Shown here one piece after another: positions 9,643-22,222 of a stretch of DNA of 64,000 nucleotides (the stretch's first letter is position 1; each line of letters opens with the position of its first letter). The notes under the pieces are model-generated. The model made no database searches. It saw only the letters and a list, made by a program, of their open reading frames with translations, and was not told the DNA's origin. Where the stretch lies: assembly GCA_030435675.1 (NCBI GenBank), contig CM059624.1:13788769-13852768 (forward strand). Reading direction: 5' to 3'. The translations under genes were made by a program, and so were the position numbers. This DNA comes from Steinernema hermaphroditum. Taxonomy: Eukaryota; Nematoda; Chromadorea; Rhabditida; Steinernematidae.

Positions 9643-10772
9643 TCAAGAATCACATGCAGCGACCGCTGCGCTGCCACCACAAGCCAATCGAAGTCGTTGC
9701 TTGACAGCGCCATTCATGAGCAAGTAGGTTATTCCTGTTCCAGCTGGAAATATCTGCCCATAGAGCCCACCAATCCTAGCACACTTACCGTGAAGCGCTA
9801 TCCAGCACAGCTCGCCCATGACACCCACGTAGTTTGACACTTCAGGACTCACAGGCGCGTTCAGAGCGATAACGTAGGCTACTGTTCCGACATCGGCCAA
9901 GGCAGCGATCACCGTGGTCTGGATGGAAACCTTAATCTGCAGAGACGTGAGCTGCGTTGTCTCATTCGTTTTGAAGGTCTTGAAGCGATTGTACATGCAG
10001 ATGAGCATCAAGGAGTAGGAGACGGTCAGGAATCCGAACTTGAAGAAGTTGTTGAAGGTGTGTATTTTGTTGAACTGAAGATGGACTTTCGACATTATTC
10101 TCATGCGAGTTCTTACCTTTCCACTCAATCTATAGGTGGCCGAGTAGCCCCCGTAAGTATTATAGAAGTAGAACTTATCGGGAACGAGTAAAAAGCCGAC
10201 CACAGCATAGGCCACGACCACACCAAACCAGAGATACACCCTCTTGCCCTCAAATAAGAAATTCGACAGGTTTTTGTTGGCGAACTCGAGCAGTCTGTTG
10301 AGAGCGAGAACCTCGCTCGCGCAGCAGTACATCACCCACGAAACTGAACATTTGGTCATCACGGACCACGATGGAGACCTTACTCATCGCCTGCTGCACA
10401 AAATAGGACACCCACATTCCACTGTTGCAGTGATGGATGTTCTGAACCGAGAGAAATCCGGAAATTAGGGCGCCATTTGTGAGGTTTATGATGTCGAGAA
10501 CAGTGTTAAAAGACATCAGCTTGTAGCAAGAGTGCTTGAGCAGGGGAGGCCGACTGAATCGTTGTGGCTGCACGGTCTATAGGTGGTTGGGTGACCTACC
10601 AGAAGACAGAGAGAACGAAACAACTGATCGGAATGGTTATGAACCCGATGCATATGTACAAAAGACCGAAATTCCTGGCGAACAGCTCCTTTCCTTGGAT
10701 GCCGCCATCGGAACCGTTCGGCTCCATGCTGAGGGAGCCGTTGGGCGTGCAGTACGGGAGAAGAGCATCCAT
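9643..10772 (-). CDS. SRT-class serpentine chemoreceptor (srt A, 318 aa)
   Basis: Putative seven-transmembrane GPCR of the nematode SRT class, expected in chemosensory neuron membranes. Exons (descending) 10772-10600, 10553-10384, 10343-10117, 10074-9789, 9743-9643 join in phases 2,1,0,1 to 318 residues. Landmarks: YCTPNGSLS near the N-terminus, HSCYKLMSFNTVLDIINLTN (TM2), IHHCNSGMW, YCCASEVLALNRLLEF (TM3 and intracellular motif), VPDKFYFYNTYGGYSA in the second loop, and GTGITYLLMNGAVKQR after TM7. It is nearly identical to the gene at 62.3 kb through most exons. It differs by three extra residues (TFK) in exon 4 and a diverged shorter C-terminus (GGSAAVAACDS). It looks functional. Start chosen as the first ATG of ATGGATG, matching the 62-kb copy. 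Confidence 0.9.
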
Positions 10773-11391
10773 CTATGAAGGTTTAAAGGTTACTAAAAAC
10801 GAGGAAGCCAGATCAGAGGCGCTTTGAAAACGAGACCAGTAGGTGAATGAGAAAGGGTATGAGACGCGACATTTATGTGTATCGAACAATGGCTTTAAAG
10901 AAAGGGACTGGAAAGGGACCGAAAAACAAAACGTGAATAGCTTGGGAATGTGGGAACACCGCTTTTCTAAGCTGTGAAACAGCAGAACTCAAAACCAGAA
11001 GCACAGCTTTCACAATGACATTTCTTTTGAAGCATACGAGTACGCAAGAATTGATGTTTGAAAACCTTCTAGGGAACACAGCCGCCTTCCATTTCAGAAC
11101 GGCGCTTTGCTTTTGACTCTCCAGCCGAATCCAGCCCATCCAATTCACCTCATCCCGATCGGTTCGTCCGAATTGGAGCAGTTATTTTGTAAGCCAATTC
11201 GTGTCCCAAACTGTAAACGAGCCATCTCGTTCATTCTCGTCATTCTCACCCACTCAAACATCGTTTATCTGAGGGTTTAGCAAATAATTTATCTTGTCAC
11301 AACACGCAACATTTCATTATAAATTTTCCGAAATGCCGACGACAAATATGTGGCGCCTCCGTATGCCACCATTATCAACAGTCCAAAACAC
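10773..11391. other. Intergenic between two tandem srt genes
   Basis: About 620 bp upstream of srt A and downstream of srt F. It holds the CAAAGCGCC element close to srt A, but no additional gene is seen. Confidence 0.5.
10819..10827 (-). promoter_or_regulatory. Conserved upstream element CAAAGCGCC of srt A
   Basis: The minus strand reads CAAAGCGCC about 47 bp before the srt A start. The same nine bases lie about 60 bp before srt J (62190-62198), and eight of them (AAAGCGCC) about 39 bp before srt B (48312-48319). It sits at core-promoter distance and is a candidate shared cis element. Confidence 0.45.
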
Positions 11392-14067
11392 TCAATATCT
11401 ATGCATGTGCTGATGAAGCTGGGCTTCTGAAGTGTTGAACGACGTCGAATGGATTTGTTGCTGGTAGGGAGCGGTCCGGTTGCTACCAAACAGCGCCGAA
11501 AGTGTTTCCCTGACGGGTGTATTCAAACATAGATAGATGATTCCTGTTCCTCCTGAAGCATTCCTTTGGGAATCACCATCAAAACCACTATTTACCATGG
11601 AGAATGATCCAAGACAACTGTCCAATGAGGCCACTGTACTGACTGATCTCCCACTCTTCGGGGAAGTAGCTGGTTATGGTGTAGGTTGTGGCGCATATAT
11701 CAGCCAAAGCAGCTATCACGAGGGTCTGGATTGAGATCTAGAAGCATCTCTTAGAAGGAAAAGGACCGAAGAACGCTTACTTTGATTTGAAAAGCAAGAG
11801 CGCCATCTTGATTTCCAGTCAACTTCCTCATTTTGAACACTTTGTAAAGTACAAGAAGATAGGCAAAGGTGACAGAGCTCATCTTCACTAGGTTGCTCAT
11901 GAAATGCATCGGGTTGTACTAAACAGAAACAATGAACATTCGTCATTTCTGGTGCCCCACCTCCACATCGTAAACAACTCCAGCACTTGGCACAAAGACA
12001 TATGTTTTGTCCAAGTTAGTCAGGGTCAACACCGTTGGATATCCGACGATATATATCAGCCACAACCAGCAGCGTTTTCCTTCAAACAGAGTGGACGCCG
12101 TTTTCTGATGGATGAAAACGAGGAGGCGGTTGAGAGCGAGGACTTCCGCCCCGGCTGAGTACATGAGCCATCCGGCTAAAGACAAAGAATTAGTAAAAGT
12201 CTGGGTTGAGAATAGAATAACTCTCATGGAGTTCAGTTTCGAACTAAGCGCACAAAGCATAGCTCCCACAAAACAAAGGCTCAGAAACTATAGCTATTCT
12301 TTTCAGGGTGGCCTATAGGGAAAGTAGTTGTTTCCTGCATTTCAGTTGACGGTCTGTGCGCATGCTGGTTTACCCTGAGACCTACGGAAAGTGGTAGTTC
12401 CACAAACACATTAGGGTGACGCTATAGCTTTGCAGAGTGGTGCAGAATAACTCTTATGTAGTGCATGAGCTCAGTTTCCAAAAAAACCCCAAACTTCTTT
12501 TCAGGCTTTGGTAAAATGGTACACGATGTGTTCACAGTGAGCACTTTCTTATGTCCACTGTTGTTTGTACAGTATGTGTTGCTGTCAAACACATTCATAA
12601 GGATACGCGGCATGCTGGAGTGTGGGTGGTCGTATTCTCGAGATGTTGAGATTCAATTACCCTCTCTATTGACTTTGATCACTAAGAGCCGAAGAGAGCG
12701 AATGAAGTTATGATTTTGAATGGAATTATTCGTATATTTCCACGTGAATCGGGCTGAATTTGTTTTGGAACGTGGAACAAATGATTCATTTTAGAACAAT
12801 CTCATGGAGTACAAAAATCCCGTCGGAACACTACAAAAACATAACTCTTTCATAACAAGCTGCGTTTGTAGGGTGCATTCTTCGAAGTTGCTTTCATGTG
12901 AACACGACACCCACAACCATTAGTTTTTGGTATTGCTTTGTTTACCTTAGTGATGCCATCAAGTCCACCTATAAAAAGCAACATTTGAGATAATCACCTA
13001 TACTCCGTTTTTTCGATCACGAAAATGGCCTTCAATCATCTCGTTGTGGGACCCGAAAATCTGAGCAAACACGCGAACGTCATTTTCAAGGCGCTGGGTT
13101 AGATTTTCGGGTCCCACAACGAGATGATTGAAAGCCATTGTCGTGATCGAAATAAACAGAGAAAACACATATCGAATGACTTTCTGCGGCCATGACTATT
13201 AGTTTGGTTAACTTGTCATCAGAGGCGGTGGGATTTGGGCACTGGTACACTAGAACTGATATCAACCGTCTACGGATCTGCATCCAGAATAGACCATAAT
13301 TATACGATATTCGGAAGCTACTGTAGAGAATGAGAGCCCAGTAGAAGTGCAGTAAACCTCATACAAAGGCTAACATCGTCATACACAAGATATTCACTGT
13401 GGTGTCGGTTATATACAATGGCAATGAGGCTTTTTTACTTTCGCCGCATTTAGGGTCAATATTCTGATGCCGTAATCCCGTCAAGTAACATCGTGAACAA
13501 CATCTTTTCTAATTGTGATGGGGGTCGCAAAGTGACCATCAGTCCTTTTGACACCGTAGTCCCCTCAAAAAACAACGTCCTGTGCAGCCTTTTGATCCAG
13601 ATCGTCATAGGACTCTCAAAACGATCTGCGGTCTGTGCCGCCTTACGACAGGACGCTCATTTCAGACTCATTTCAAATACACCTCTAAAATCACTTACCA
13701 ACAGACAAATTGCTAAAATACAGTATCCAAACTTCGCCACGGCATGGTGTTCTATGCGTCAAAGCCAGGAATCCACATATCAGCGAGCTGGTCACCAGAT
13801 TCAAGATGTCCAGAAATGTCGTAATCGTGAGAAGTTTGTAGCAGGAGATTGATATTAGGTGTGGGCGACTGAAGTGGAATAGAACACCATAACAAACTGT
13901 TCATCTTACCAAAATACGCTGAACACAAAACAACAAATCGGCAGAAAAACACATCCGAGGCTTATGAAAAGGATGCCCATGTAGTAGGACCTGTTCGAGT
14001 TGGCCGGGAAGACATCCTCCAGAAGAAGGCGACCATCAGGCGAGCACAATGAGCTAACATTCATCAT
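11392..14067 (-). CDS. SRT-class chemoreceptor with long intron 2 (srt F, 327 aa)
   Basis: Six exons (descending) 14067-13910, 13868-13699, 12175-11961, 11918-11781, 11737-11596, 11552-11392 join in frame to 327 residues. The start could equally be the next Met (14064). Landmarks: SSLCSPDGRLLLE at the N-terminus, ISCYKLLTITTFLDILNLVT (TM2), GAEVLALNRLLVF (TM3), a short second loop lacking the VPDKFYFYNTYGGY block of its neighbours, and HGGTGIIYLCLNTPVRETL (TM7 and tail, typical of SRT). It shares phases 2,1,0..1 with the other five-exon genes but has one extra intron in exon 4. Intron 2 is 1.5 kb and holds a foldback repeat. It is more diverged than A, B, C, D, E and J, yet has no frame break, so it is probably functional. 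Confidence 0.82.
13011..13152. repeat. Foldback repeat in srt F intron 2
   Basis: Two arms of about 52 bp, one reading TTTCGATCACGAAAATGGCC... and the other its near-perfect complement ending GTCGTGATCGAAA, with a loop of roughly 40 bp. The centre arms contain GTGGGACCCGAAAATCT / AGATTTTCGGGTCCCAC. Transcribed, it would form a long hairpin within the intron. No coding content. Confidence 0.8.
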
Positions 14068-17000
14068 GCTCTTCGTGCACAATTCTACAGAACCTGGCTT
14101 TAAATACTTCACTTTGTACTTGTTCAGGCCCCACCCCTTTCATTACATAAACATGTTTATCCACTTCCACATCGAGATTTTTGCGTTTAATACTTTAATA
14201 GACCAAGTCTCTTTGTTTGTGTTGAGCGCGGGAGGACGTACATATAGAGTGTACCTAATTGTACGGCCAAAACTTCGCGATTATCCACCAAATTGCCACA
14301 AATATCAAGGACAATCTAGAGTTGATGATGGCAAAATCTTCGAACTAGACTCATGATGCGTCAAGAAAGGAACTGAAGTCATACTATTGGGTTAATGCGA
14401 AAACAATAAACATCATTTGAATTCGCAATGTTTATCAGTGCCCAAGCGAGCTATTACGGTACATTAACTTCACATGGCTCTAAAGGGCAATTAAAAAAAT
14501 GAAAAATTCAAGTGCGACCTTAGAACTGCATATTTCGTAGATCACTCTTAGAATAACTTCACCTTACTATGTACTCTTGAATCTATGGCATTTACAGGAT
14601 ATCTCTGATGCACAGCGAAGAAACGTAGATTCCACTTCGTTTTGCGTTTCGTGAAAAACAGGTTTCGCATTTCAGCTTTGCCTATTCTCAACTGGAGAAG
14701 CTACTAACCCCTAATCTCACTCCTATCCACACATGGCTAACAGAGGCCTTGCTTTACTTGATCTAGGAGGCACCTACTTCAAACCTTCCTATCTCAAAGA
14801 CCCGCCGCCAGCTGAAGCGATTGGCTCCGCTGAAATATTTATTAGTCTCTCTCGTAGTCTCTCCTTTCCGTCAAGTTTGAAGACATCAATCCCATTACTG
14901 TCCACTGCCTTAAAGGGTAATGAAGCTGAATCCGGGGGCAGTGCGGTGAGGCGAACACAGCAGGCGACATGGAATCCCATTGTTGGAGTGATTGGTGGCC
15001 CCGATTTAATTTAGCTGTGGCGATCGGTGGAAGTTGCACCGAGACGTTGACCCCTCGTGGTCGCGCCCGTGATCAGCGGGCGGTGACGGTCTTCTTGGCG
15101 AAACAGCGGAACTACTGTAGCTCCATCCAACGTGTAAGCTGAGTTCATGATGTTTATTCTAACGTACTCTGTCTAAAAAAACGCGATTTGTTCTTGCATT
15201 TATCGTTTCCTAGGCGCATAGTAGATGTAGGACAAGCGCTATAAAGAAGCTACAAAATAATGAAAAATATTTGTTAGCGGGGATAGAAATTCAAAGTTAC
15301 AAACCATCGGACAGCAGAACAAAACATTAGTCGATGTGGTAAAATAAGCGTTGGTGTAACGCAGTAGCCATAGAAAGGCCCGAACAGTTATCTTCGTAGT
15401 GGCAACTGGAAAACATTTAAAATGTACCATGCTGGCCACACTAGTGTGAGGACGTTTTGCAAAAACCGAAGACATTTTACGTACGAGTCCCATCTCATAC
15501 GAGACGTCTCATATGTGTACAAGAAAAAACAAAAATTACAACAAGAAAAAACACCACGTTTCAGTAGTCACTTCAGTAGTTTAAAAATTCCTATCCAGTC
15601 CGAGTCCGAATTCGATGCCCAAAAACCTATCGAGTCCAAGTCCGATTCTCAAGTCTCGAGTCCGGACCAAAGACTCCGGACTCGTTTTCGGACTCGTCAT
15701 CACTGCTATAGAATGCTTGGGTATGCTGTAACTTGAGGCGCGTGACGGGCGGTAGTGACGGTCTTCTTGACGAAAGGGTGAAACAACGGTAGTTCCATTC
15801 ATTCCATTCAGAAGAAAAAAAAACCTACAAAAGGTTACATTGAAATCCATTTATTCCTTGAAGAAACTACAGACTGTTGTTGTCCACGCTTTTCAGTTGC
15901 GCATATAAGACTCATTTACGTATCTTCAGTCACCTATTCAGACAATGGTGATTTGCTTTCTTATAAGTGCAGAATTAGAGAAGACTTTTCGTCTAGCTAC
16001 AAGGCGACAACTTCCAAAACATCAGGACATTTATTGCATGAGCGCTTGAATATACAAGAAGATTGAACAACATAAGGACAGCCCTTCAAAAATATTTTGC
16101 TGAAGTGCAACAGGAACGCCACAAGATACTACATATGTATCGATATATTGTGATACAACATACGTGTAAGTACTTCCTCCTACAGCAATCCTTGTTAATT
16201 GTCAACAGCGACTACAAGGCTGCGCTCGATTTCGCACTCTTTAGGTGCAACTAGGCCTGCGGATGGCAATACATCAACCACCTACCGAACACACGAAAGG
16301 CCTAATGGGCTTATGTATGGCCCTACTGTAAGCAAGATTGGTGCTGATGAAATGGTTTGAATGTGGGACAAACACTGTAAACGAAAGGATGGACTAGCGG
16401 TCCTGAAGGTCACCTAGAACGTCATGCCCAGAGATATTGTTCAACTGTGTTCAACAAGCCATGGGCTAAGAGGAGAAAGTTCCAAACGAAGATAGCCAGA
16501 AATCCCAAACTACACACGTACCCTGCAAACGATATAAAATACGAAAAGTTAAACAGTCATCAGACATAAAATAATGGATACTATCTGATTACTCTAATGT
16601 ATTTTGTGTCTTCGTGCTAATCGACTATTCATAAGGGATTAGTCAATTGGACGACTGTTGTACTTCGCAGCATTTTAATGTGTTATTGTCGTTTGTGAAT
16701 TCTGCGAAGTAGTTGTTGTTAAAGATGCCCTTCTGGTCGGCTTTAACTTATTCAATTATTCAATGCAGATTTAGCAGACATACTGTAGCGGCAGACTAAA
16801 TACTCCCTCATAAAGATTCGATAGCCGATCTTTTAAATTCCGGGTAATCTAAAAAACTATGTAAACGGTTTCAAACTCCTCGTCTTTAATATAAGCTCCA
16901 ATTCTGACGGTGAGAACTTTGACCTTATCAAGGCATAAACCACATCGTTACGAATGGAGCTTCAAAAATCTACTCGTGGAATTTCAACTATTGTCTACTC

Positions 17001-18864
17001 AGAGTTCCAAAGTATCGACGCAAGCAGAACGGTCAGATATCAGTGCTTGATTGTTGTGCACTTAACACGATGAATACAATCGAAATAAATAATGCACTGT
17101 CACGAGATTTGTTTGAAAAACGTTTCTTTATCAGCATCTTTTGTAGAGATCAGCTCCGCTTGATTGTCCCAAGTATAAAGTGTTACTCTTTCGTTCTAAA
17201 TACAGACGCATGCCTTCCTGATCAATGTGGAAACTGTTCCGTGCTGACCACACGCATTGTGATCACTGTACGTACTCGGTTTGGTCTCACCACGATCTCA
17301 ACCGTTTACAGTCTCTGTCTGCGTTGTCATTCGCCCCGTTTGACATCCGCTCTTGTTTCTATGTTATTTGTGCCTAACGCATGTCTATGCACCTTGTGTT
17401 TGTGTATGTTCGCGTTAGGGTTGTTTACGTGTTATGTTTTGATTATAAAAGGTTTAATTACCCAAGTTTGAGGTCTCCCACCAGGTAGAGCTCCTAGCTC
17501 CCTCAAACTATTGTTACGACAAGACGTAACAGAAACATCCAAGGAATAGGAGGAATCCACTAGCTTGCTATCTAGCTATCTTGTCTTGCTTTATATTAAC
17601 GAACCAACGGGTCCGTTGGTCTGTTTGTGTGTTTTTCCGTACGCACGAGGAAAAGACCCACACAAAATGAGGAACCGAGGGGAACCGAACCCGACACTGC
17701 CCGCTTACAAGCGAAGCGCGCTTGCAATGAGCCACACAGACAGCTAAGATCATACCTCTCTACCAGCACTATGTCTCTGGCGATACGTTTTCTTGATGTT
17801 CTTGCGTTTCTTTAAAGTTTTTGAGCCATTTTTAGGCAGCTGGTGTCTCCATCCGAAAGGTCCTTAGGCTTTTCGTGTGTTTGCAGTTTTGTGACCATTT
17901 TCAGCTATCTGCATGAGCATCATTAATGCCGCCTGCAGGGCTACTTGGTTTTCAGCACCGAGCGCGTGCGAATTCGCGCGCAGCCTCGTTTGTGGTGATT
18001 AAAGGGAGACGCAGATCTGGTTGAATGTTACTACTTTGACAACTCAATGGTCGAATGTTACTACTTTGACAACTTACTTTGGGAAGAAAACTTCTCCCAC
18101 GGGTTATACAATGAGATGTTGTAATTGTAATATACGCGGTTCACACCCTCTCGTCAAACATGACTATCAGTGCACTTGGCATTGCTTAAACAGTGTGCTC
18201 CTGCGGAAACTGCCGAAGAAGCTCTTCAACTCCGACGTCCGCGCCGCCACCCGAGTTGAAGACAGATCCACTGTGCTCCCCGTCATCGGAATCAGCTCTT
18301 CGCATCTCTGATCCCCGCGCACACTGATGGGATCGCCGTGTTCTACTCTGATGTGCCGAAGCCAGAAGAAGACCGGCGACTACGGAGTGACAATGTGTTT
18401 CTTGTGCATATATATGACGTCTCGCAAAGCGTAAGCCTTAGATACGAGAAATAAACTCGTAAACTCGTAGAGAGTGTGTGAACTGCTATCGAGGAAACGG
18501 CAACGATATGTGACATCGCCCTAGCCATATTGCAATGCCAGGAGTTTTCTATATCTACCCCTGTTCAGTTCAGTTGAGTTCAGTTCGAGAAAGTTGTTCA
18601 ACTATATGTGAGTCCTCACCATATGTTTAGCTTTAAATAATAAATGCTAATTTCAGATTTTTGATATTCTACATACACAAACGCATATGTACATGCGGAC
18701 TAAGATAGTATGTCCGCGAGCGAAAATCGTTTACTCGTCTTCGACAAGGGCGACCAAAAATGAGCGAATGGCACACAAAGGGTAAAAGCTAACTGCCTCG
18801 CCGCCAGACAATTCAAAAAGGGGGAGTCCCCCAATGAAATGGTCATCGAAGCGCCCATGATTAC
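14068..18864. other. Gene-poor region
   Basis: 4.8 kb with no gene I can support. It holds R2 copies (15060-15130, 15745-15805), a GAGTCCG-rich patch (15598-15710), a tRNA-headed element copy (17592-17990), GTTTAATTACCCAAGTTTG at about 17452 shared with the 55-kb tandem repeat, and a direct repeat of GAATGTTACTACTTTGACAA at 18023-18075. Open frames of 90-140 codons occur (14733-15014, 17043-17471) but show no splice, domain or composition signal. Confidence 0.55.
17592..17990 (-). mobile_element. tRNA-headed repeat element, copy 4 (diverged)
   Basis: Minus-strand copy of the element that interrupts srt E. It keeps the GAATTCGCGCGCAGCC end, the tRNA-like block (GGCTCATTGCAAGCGC, GGGTTCGGTTCCCCTCGG) and the GACCAACGGACCCGTTGG region. 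The CA run is lost, and an unrelated CATCCGAAAGGTCCTTAGG stretch interrupts the middle. An old copy. Confidence 0.6.
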
Positions 18865-19360
18865 ATGACAGGAGCGCCGCATAAAAAGAGCGCCGAAGGC
18901 GGACTGTCTTACGGGGACTCTTCGTCCTTTGCTTCCTCTTCTTCGGAAGGTCTAATGAAGGAGACCGGTTCACTTTCCTGTGGCCACCGCGCCGCGCCCT
19001 CGCTGTCGGTCAGCGCTGCCTCAGCGCCGATGGTGACGGTAAGAGCCACCATAGCGATGGCGGTGGGCGGCGCAGCTGTTGCTAGCTCCGTAGTCACATC
19101 ACTGATAACCTGGGGGATTCTTCGTGACTCTGACGCGATCGAAGCCATCGAAAAGGTTTGCGCGGGAAAAGACCATTTGGCCCAGTAGCCCAGTCCATCT
19201 TCAGAAGAGTGCAGAAAAACCAAAGCCTCCTGAAGCGCTACAAAATGTTGTTGAGGACCTCACCGCGATTCGGATCGCCAGGAGCTTCGCCGTCCTCGTC
19301 ATTGAAGTCTGCTCGTCGGTGACCGACATCGACTTCGAGTTCAAGTTCAATTACACCTAG
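18865..19360 (+). CDS. Family X gene, locus 2
   Basis: From ATG 18865 the frame has a serine-rich lead, then an Ala/Val-rich hydrophobic segment (VRATIAMAVGGAAVASSVV), SLITWGILRDSDAIEAIEK and VCAGKDHLAQ followed by a stop. The block aligns with ALITWGLISDSDLMDTLEEL and LCEGRERACLAKLQ of locus 1. A second frame nearby (AEKPKPPEALQNVVEDLTAI, then ARSFAVLVIEVCSSV, ending at 19360) resembles the C-terminal helical module. The two can be joined by a 49-bp GTTTGC..TTCAG intron, but that removes the conserved CAGKDHLAQ. The position equivalent to the locus-1 donor reads CAGTAG instead of CAGGTATG. Either the gene is spliced differently or it is decaying. Function unknown. Confidence 0.4.
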
Positions 19361-19459
19361 CCAAGGAATCCCATCCTTTATTCTCTAACATTCTTCTGAA
19401 ATAAAATCTGTAACCGCGTGGCACACTGTCCTCAGAGTAAAGGCGAGCACAAAGAGGAA

Positions 19460-19620
19460 GAGATTCTTTATACTATGGAGACGAGGACAAGGACTACACG
19501 GAGGATGACTTGTCCCCGTTGTCGATAGCCGACCAAGTCGCCGAAGAAGAGGCAGAGTTGATCGGCAGATTCATGATGGAGGTGATTGCTATGCGTAAGA
19601 AGTTCCCTGGTAAATCAAAG
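19460..19620 (+). other. Possible acidic exon downstream of family X locus 2
   Basis: The frame reads LYYGDEDKDYTEDDLSPLSI, ADQVAEEEAELIGRFMMEV and AMRKKFPG, then a candidate donor (CCTGGTAAAT). Composition is protein-like and the acidic character recalls the family-X tail. No clean acceptor in frame was found upstream. It could be a further exon of the 18.9-kb gene. Confidence 0.25.
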
Positions 19621-21611
19621 GCTTATCAAAATCAGAATATATAAAGGTTCAGCCCCTCAAAGAGGAGCAGAGCTAGGAGCCGTCTTTAAGAATGCCTATC
19701 GTTTCCTATTACCCCTTCTGACAAAAACAGGCAAAGCTGTTGGACACAAACTCTTGGCTTATGGAGCACGCGGTCTTTCACTTATGCCCCAACCGATTCA
19801 TCGTGTCCAATTGCTTTAATTTAGTCAATTATTCAATTGTGAATTAGCAGATATACTAGCCGAGCGTCTGGGACTCGCCGAGGCCTTAGCTGCCAACTGG
19901 ATCCTTGCTTCCTGCACCCCTAAACGAGCGCATAGAATAGTGAAGCGCCGATTCCCACGGGGATCGTGTGCAGATTCCAGCCACGAAAGTGCATCGGTTT
20001 ATCGAAACGTGAGTGATACCCTAGTGGCTAATGACTACGGTTTTTGGTCTTCTTCAAGAGGTCAAGAGATATTTTCAGCATTTGGATCCATCGTTCAATG
20101 ACTACTAAAAGACCTTTTGGTAATTGCCGAACAAACAGATATGACGACAAACTTTTTAATACTTTTTTTGTTGTTATTAAAGTCATTGACCTCATATCTT
20201 TGGTTCGTATTTCGTATTTGTAGTTCAACGTCATTCTCATTCGTCGCCTCCCACATAGAAAGGGACGTTCATACGTCACGTAAACTTCTTGCACCCGATC
20301 ACAATACAATACTCGCATATAATCTTCGTATTATCAACGTGGGCACTGAATAACGTGAATCGTTCCCTGGCATGCTGTACATATGAGACTTGGCTAGAGT
20401 CACGAACGACCGCTTACTAGATCACTACCGACACAAATGAATCCATTACGCTTTCAGCGAGGTCGGAGCCGCGAAAGAGTCGCGGCGTCAGACAACGGCG
20501 AAGCGGACCTGAATTCCATCAGTCCGGCTGCGACGTAAAGGTCGGAGTTGCAGAGAATCGTCGGCAGCTTGAGTGGTCGTGCGGTGATGAGGGTCTTTTT
20601 GGCGAGACGCTATGACTACGGCTCCCTGGTGTTCCAGGTTTTTTGGGAGTCGGAGGTGACCATTGAGTCAGCAGTGACGGTCATTGAACTCATTTCTGAG
20701 AGAGCGAACGGACTGGTACCGATAATTTTGTGCAAATCTTTGTTTTCAAAGCATTGCCGTGACAAACGGGCTTCTTGGCAAGATGCTGCAACTACAGGGT
20801 GCACAGAAAGTTCTGTAACGCCTAAAGATGAGCATATCTCGGCGAAAGTTCAATGGATGTGCGCAATAATTGGTACGTATGTAAACTAGAACCCATAGAA
20901 CAATAATCTCCAACGATTGTTCGAAATCGCTGCTTTCAGCGGAAAAAAGGCTTCTAAGCTAGTGTGCTGAATTCGCAAGACTTCACACTTCAAGATACCA
21001 AGAAAATATGATCCAGCGGGTTCAAGTCAGGGCTTCTGGAGGTCACATGTCCTTGTCTCACTAACTCTATCGCTGATCTGGATCCATGCGCCGGAGTCTT
21101 ACAGTCTTGCTGGAGCACCCAATTGTCGTTTTTGAAGTGTAATAGAGCGAATCTTGCCATTTCTGTCCTCAAAATCCGTTTCTGATAGAGTGAATTTTGA
21201 AATTTTTTAATAAAAACGGGTTTAGTTTGGCCCGTCACGCATATTCCGGGCCACATCTTGACGGATTTCGATGGGAAGTGGCTTCTTTTGAATTCAACAG
21301 ATCAAGGCGAACTTGTTTCATGGAAATCTCGCACAGTGGAACCACGGCATATTTACATTTCGGTTCACATCGAACGTAGCGTTCACAATATCGCAATATT
21401 GTCAACGCATGCTAAGTAATTTAATCTGTTTTCGTTAATTTGATTCCTTGTTCGCTCTAATTCAAAACCTTTGTTTTCTAAGCATTGCCGTAACAGGTGG
21501 GTATTACCGACCTAGCTGCGTTTGATCTCTGTTATTTGAAGGTTTGATTGCTGGTAAACAAGCTGCCCTAAACCAGATCTTTCCGCATCTTCTCTAAAGC
21601 TATAATCGGTG
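19621..21611. other. Intergenic with repeats
   Basis: About 2 kb. It contains an R2 copy (20575-20720: GGTCTTTTTGGCGAGACG, TACGGCTCCCTGGTGTTCC) and a mariner relic (20985-21400). No intact gene is seen. Confidence 0.55.
20985..21260 (-). pseudogene. Mariner transposase fragment
   Basis: The minus-strand frame reads VKMWPGICVTGQTKPVFI, WVLQQDCKTPAHGS and SRSPDLNPLDHIF, matching the mariner core. QQD carries the second catalytic Asp, and SPDLNPLD the third at about DD34D spacing. Stops lie on both sides and the first Asp segment is missing. A relic. Another fragment, holding the N-terminal part, sits at 44.3-44.9 kb. Confidence 0.75.
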
Positions 21612-22222
21612 ATGCTCTCTTACTGCACGCCTAACGGCTCCCTCAGCATGGAGGCGAACGGTACCGATGGCGGCATCCAAGGAAAGGAGCAGTTCGCCAG
21701 GAATTTCGGCCTTTTGTACATATGCATCGGGTTCATAACCATTCCGATCAGTTGTTTCGTTCTATCTGTCTTCTGGTAGGTCACCGAACCACCTATAGAC
21801 TGTGCAGCCACAACTATTCAGTCGGCCTCCCCTGATCAAGCACTCCTGCTACAAGCTGATGTCCTTTAACACCGTTCTCGACATTATAAACCTGTCAAAC
21901 GCCGCCCTAATTCCCGGATTCCTATCGGTCCAAAATATCCATCATTGCAACAGTGGAATGTGGGTTACTTACGTGATGCAAGAAGTTTGTTGTAAGTCAG
22001 CAGCATCACGTTCTAGTCTACAAAGCTTGCAGTTTCATGGCACCTCTACTGCTGCGCCAGCGAAGTCCTAGCTCTCAATAGAATGCTCGAGTTCGCCAAC
22101 AAGAATTTGGCGATTTTCCTCTTCGAAGGCAAGAGGGTTTACCTCTGGTTTGGTGTTTGCTTTGCCTACGCTATTGCTGGCGCTCTTCTCGTTCCTGATA
22201 AGTTCTACTTTTACAATACATA

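Noticed and set aside
14733..15014. 93-codon open frame on the plus strand
   Set aside because: No domain, no splice partner, and a similar-length frame on the opposite strand; length expected by chance over 64 kb.
17043..17471. 142-codon Cys/Leu-rich open frame
   Set aside because: Looks like low-complexity translation without signal peptide or membrane periodicity, and the end overlaps a repeat motif seen at 55 kb.
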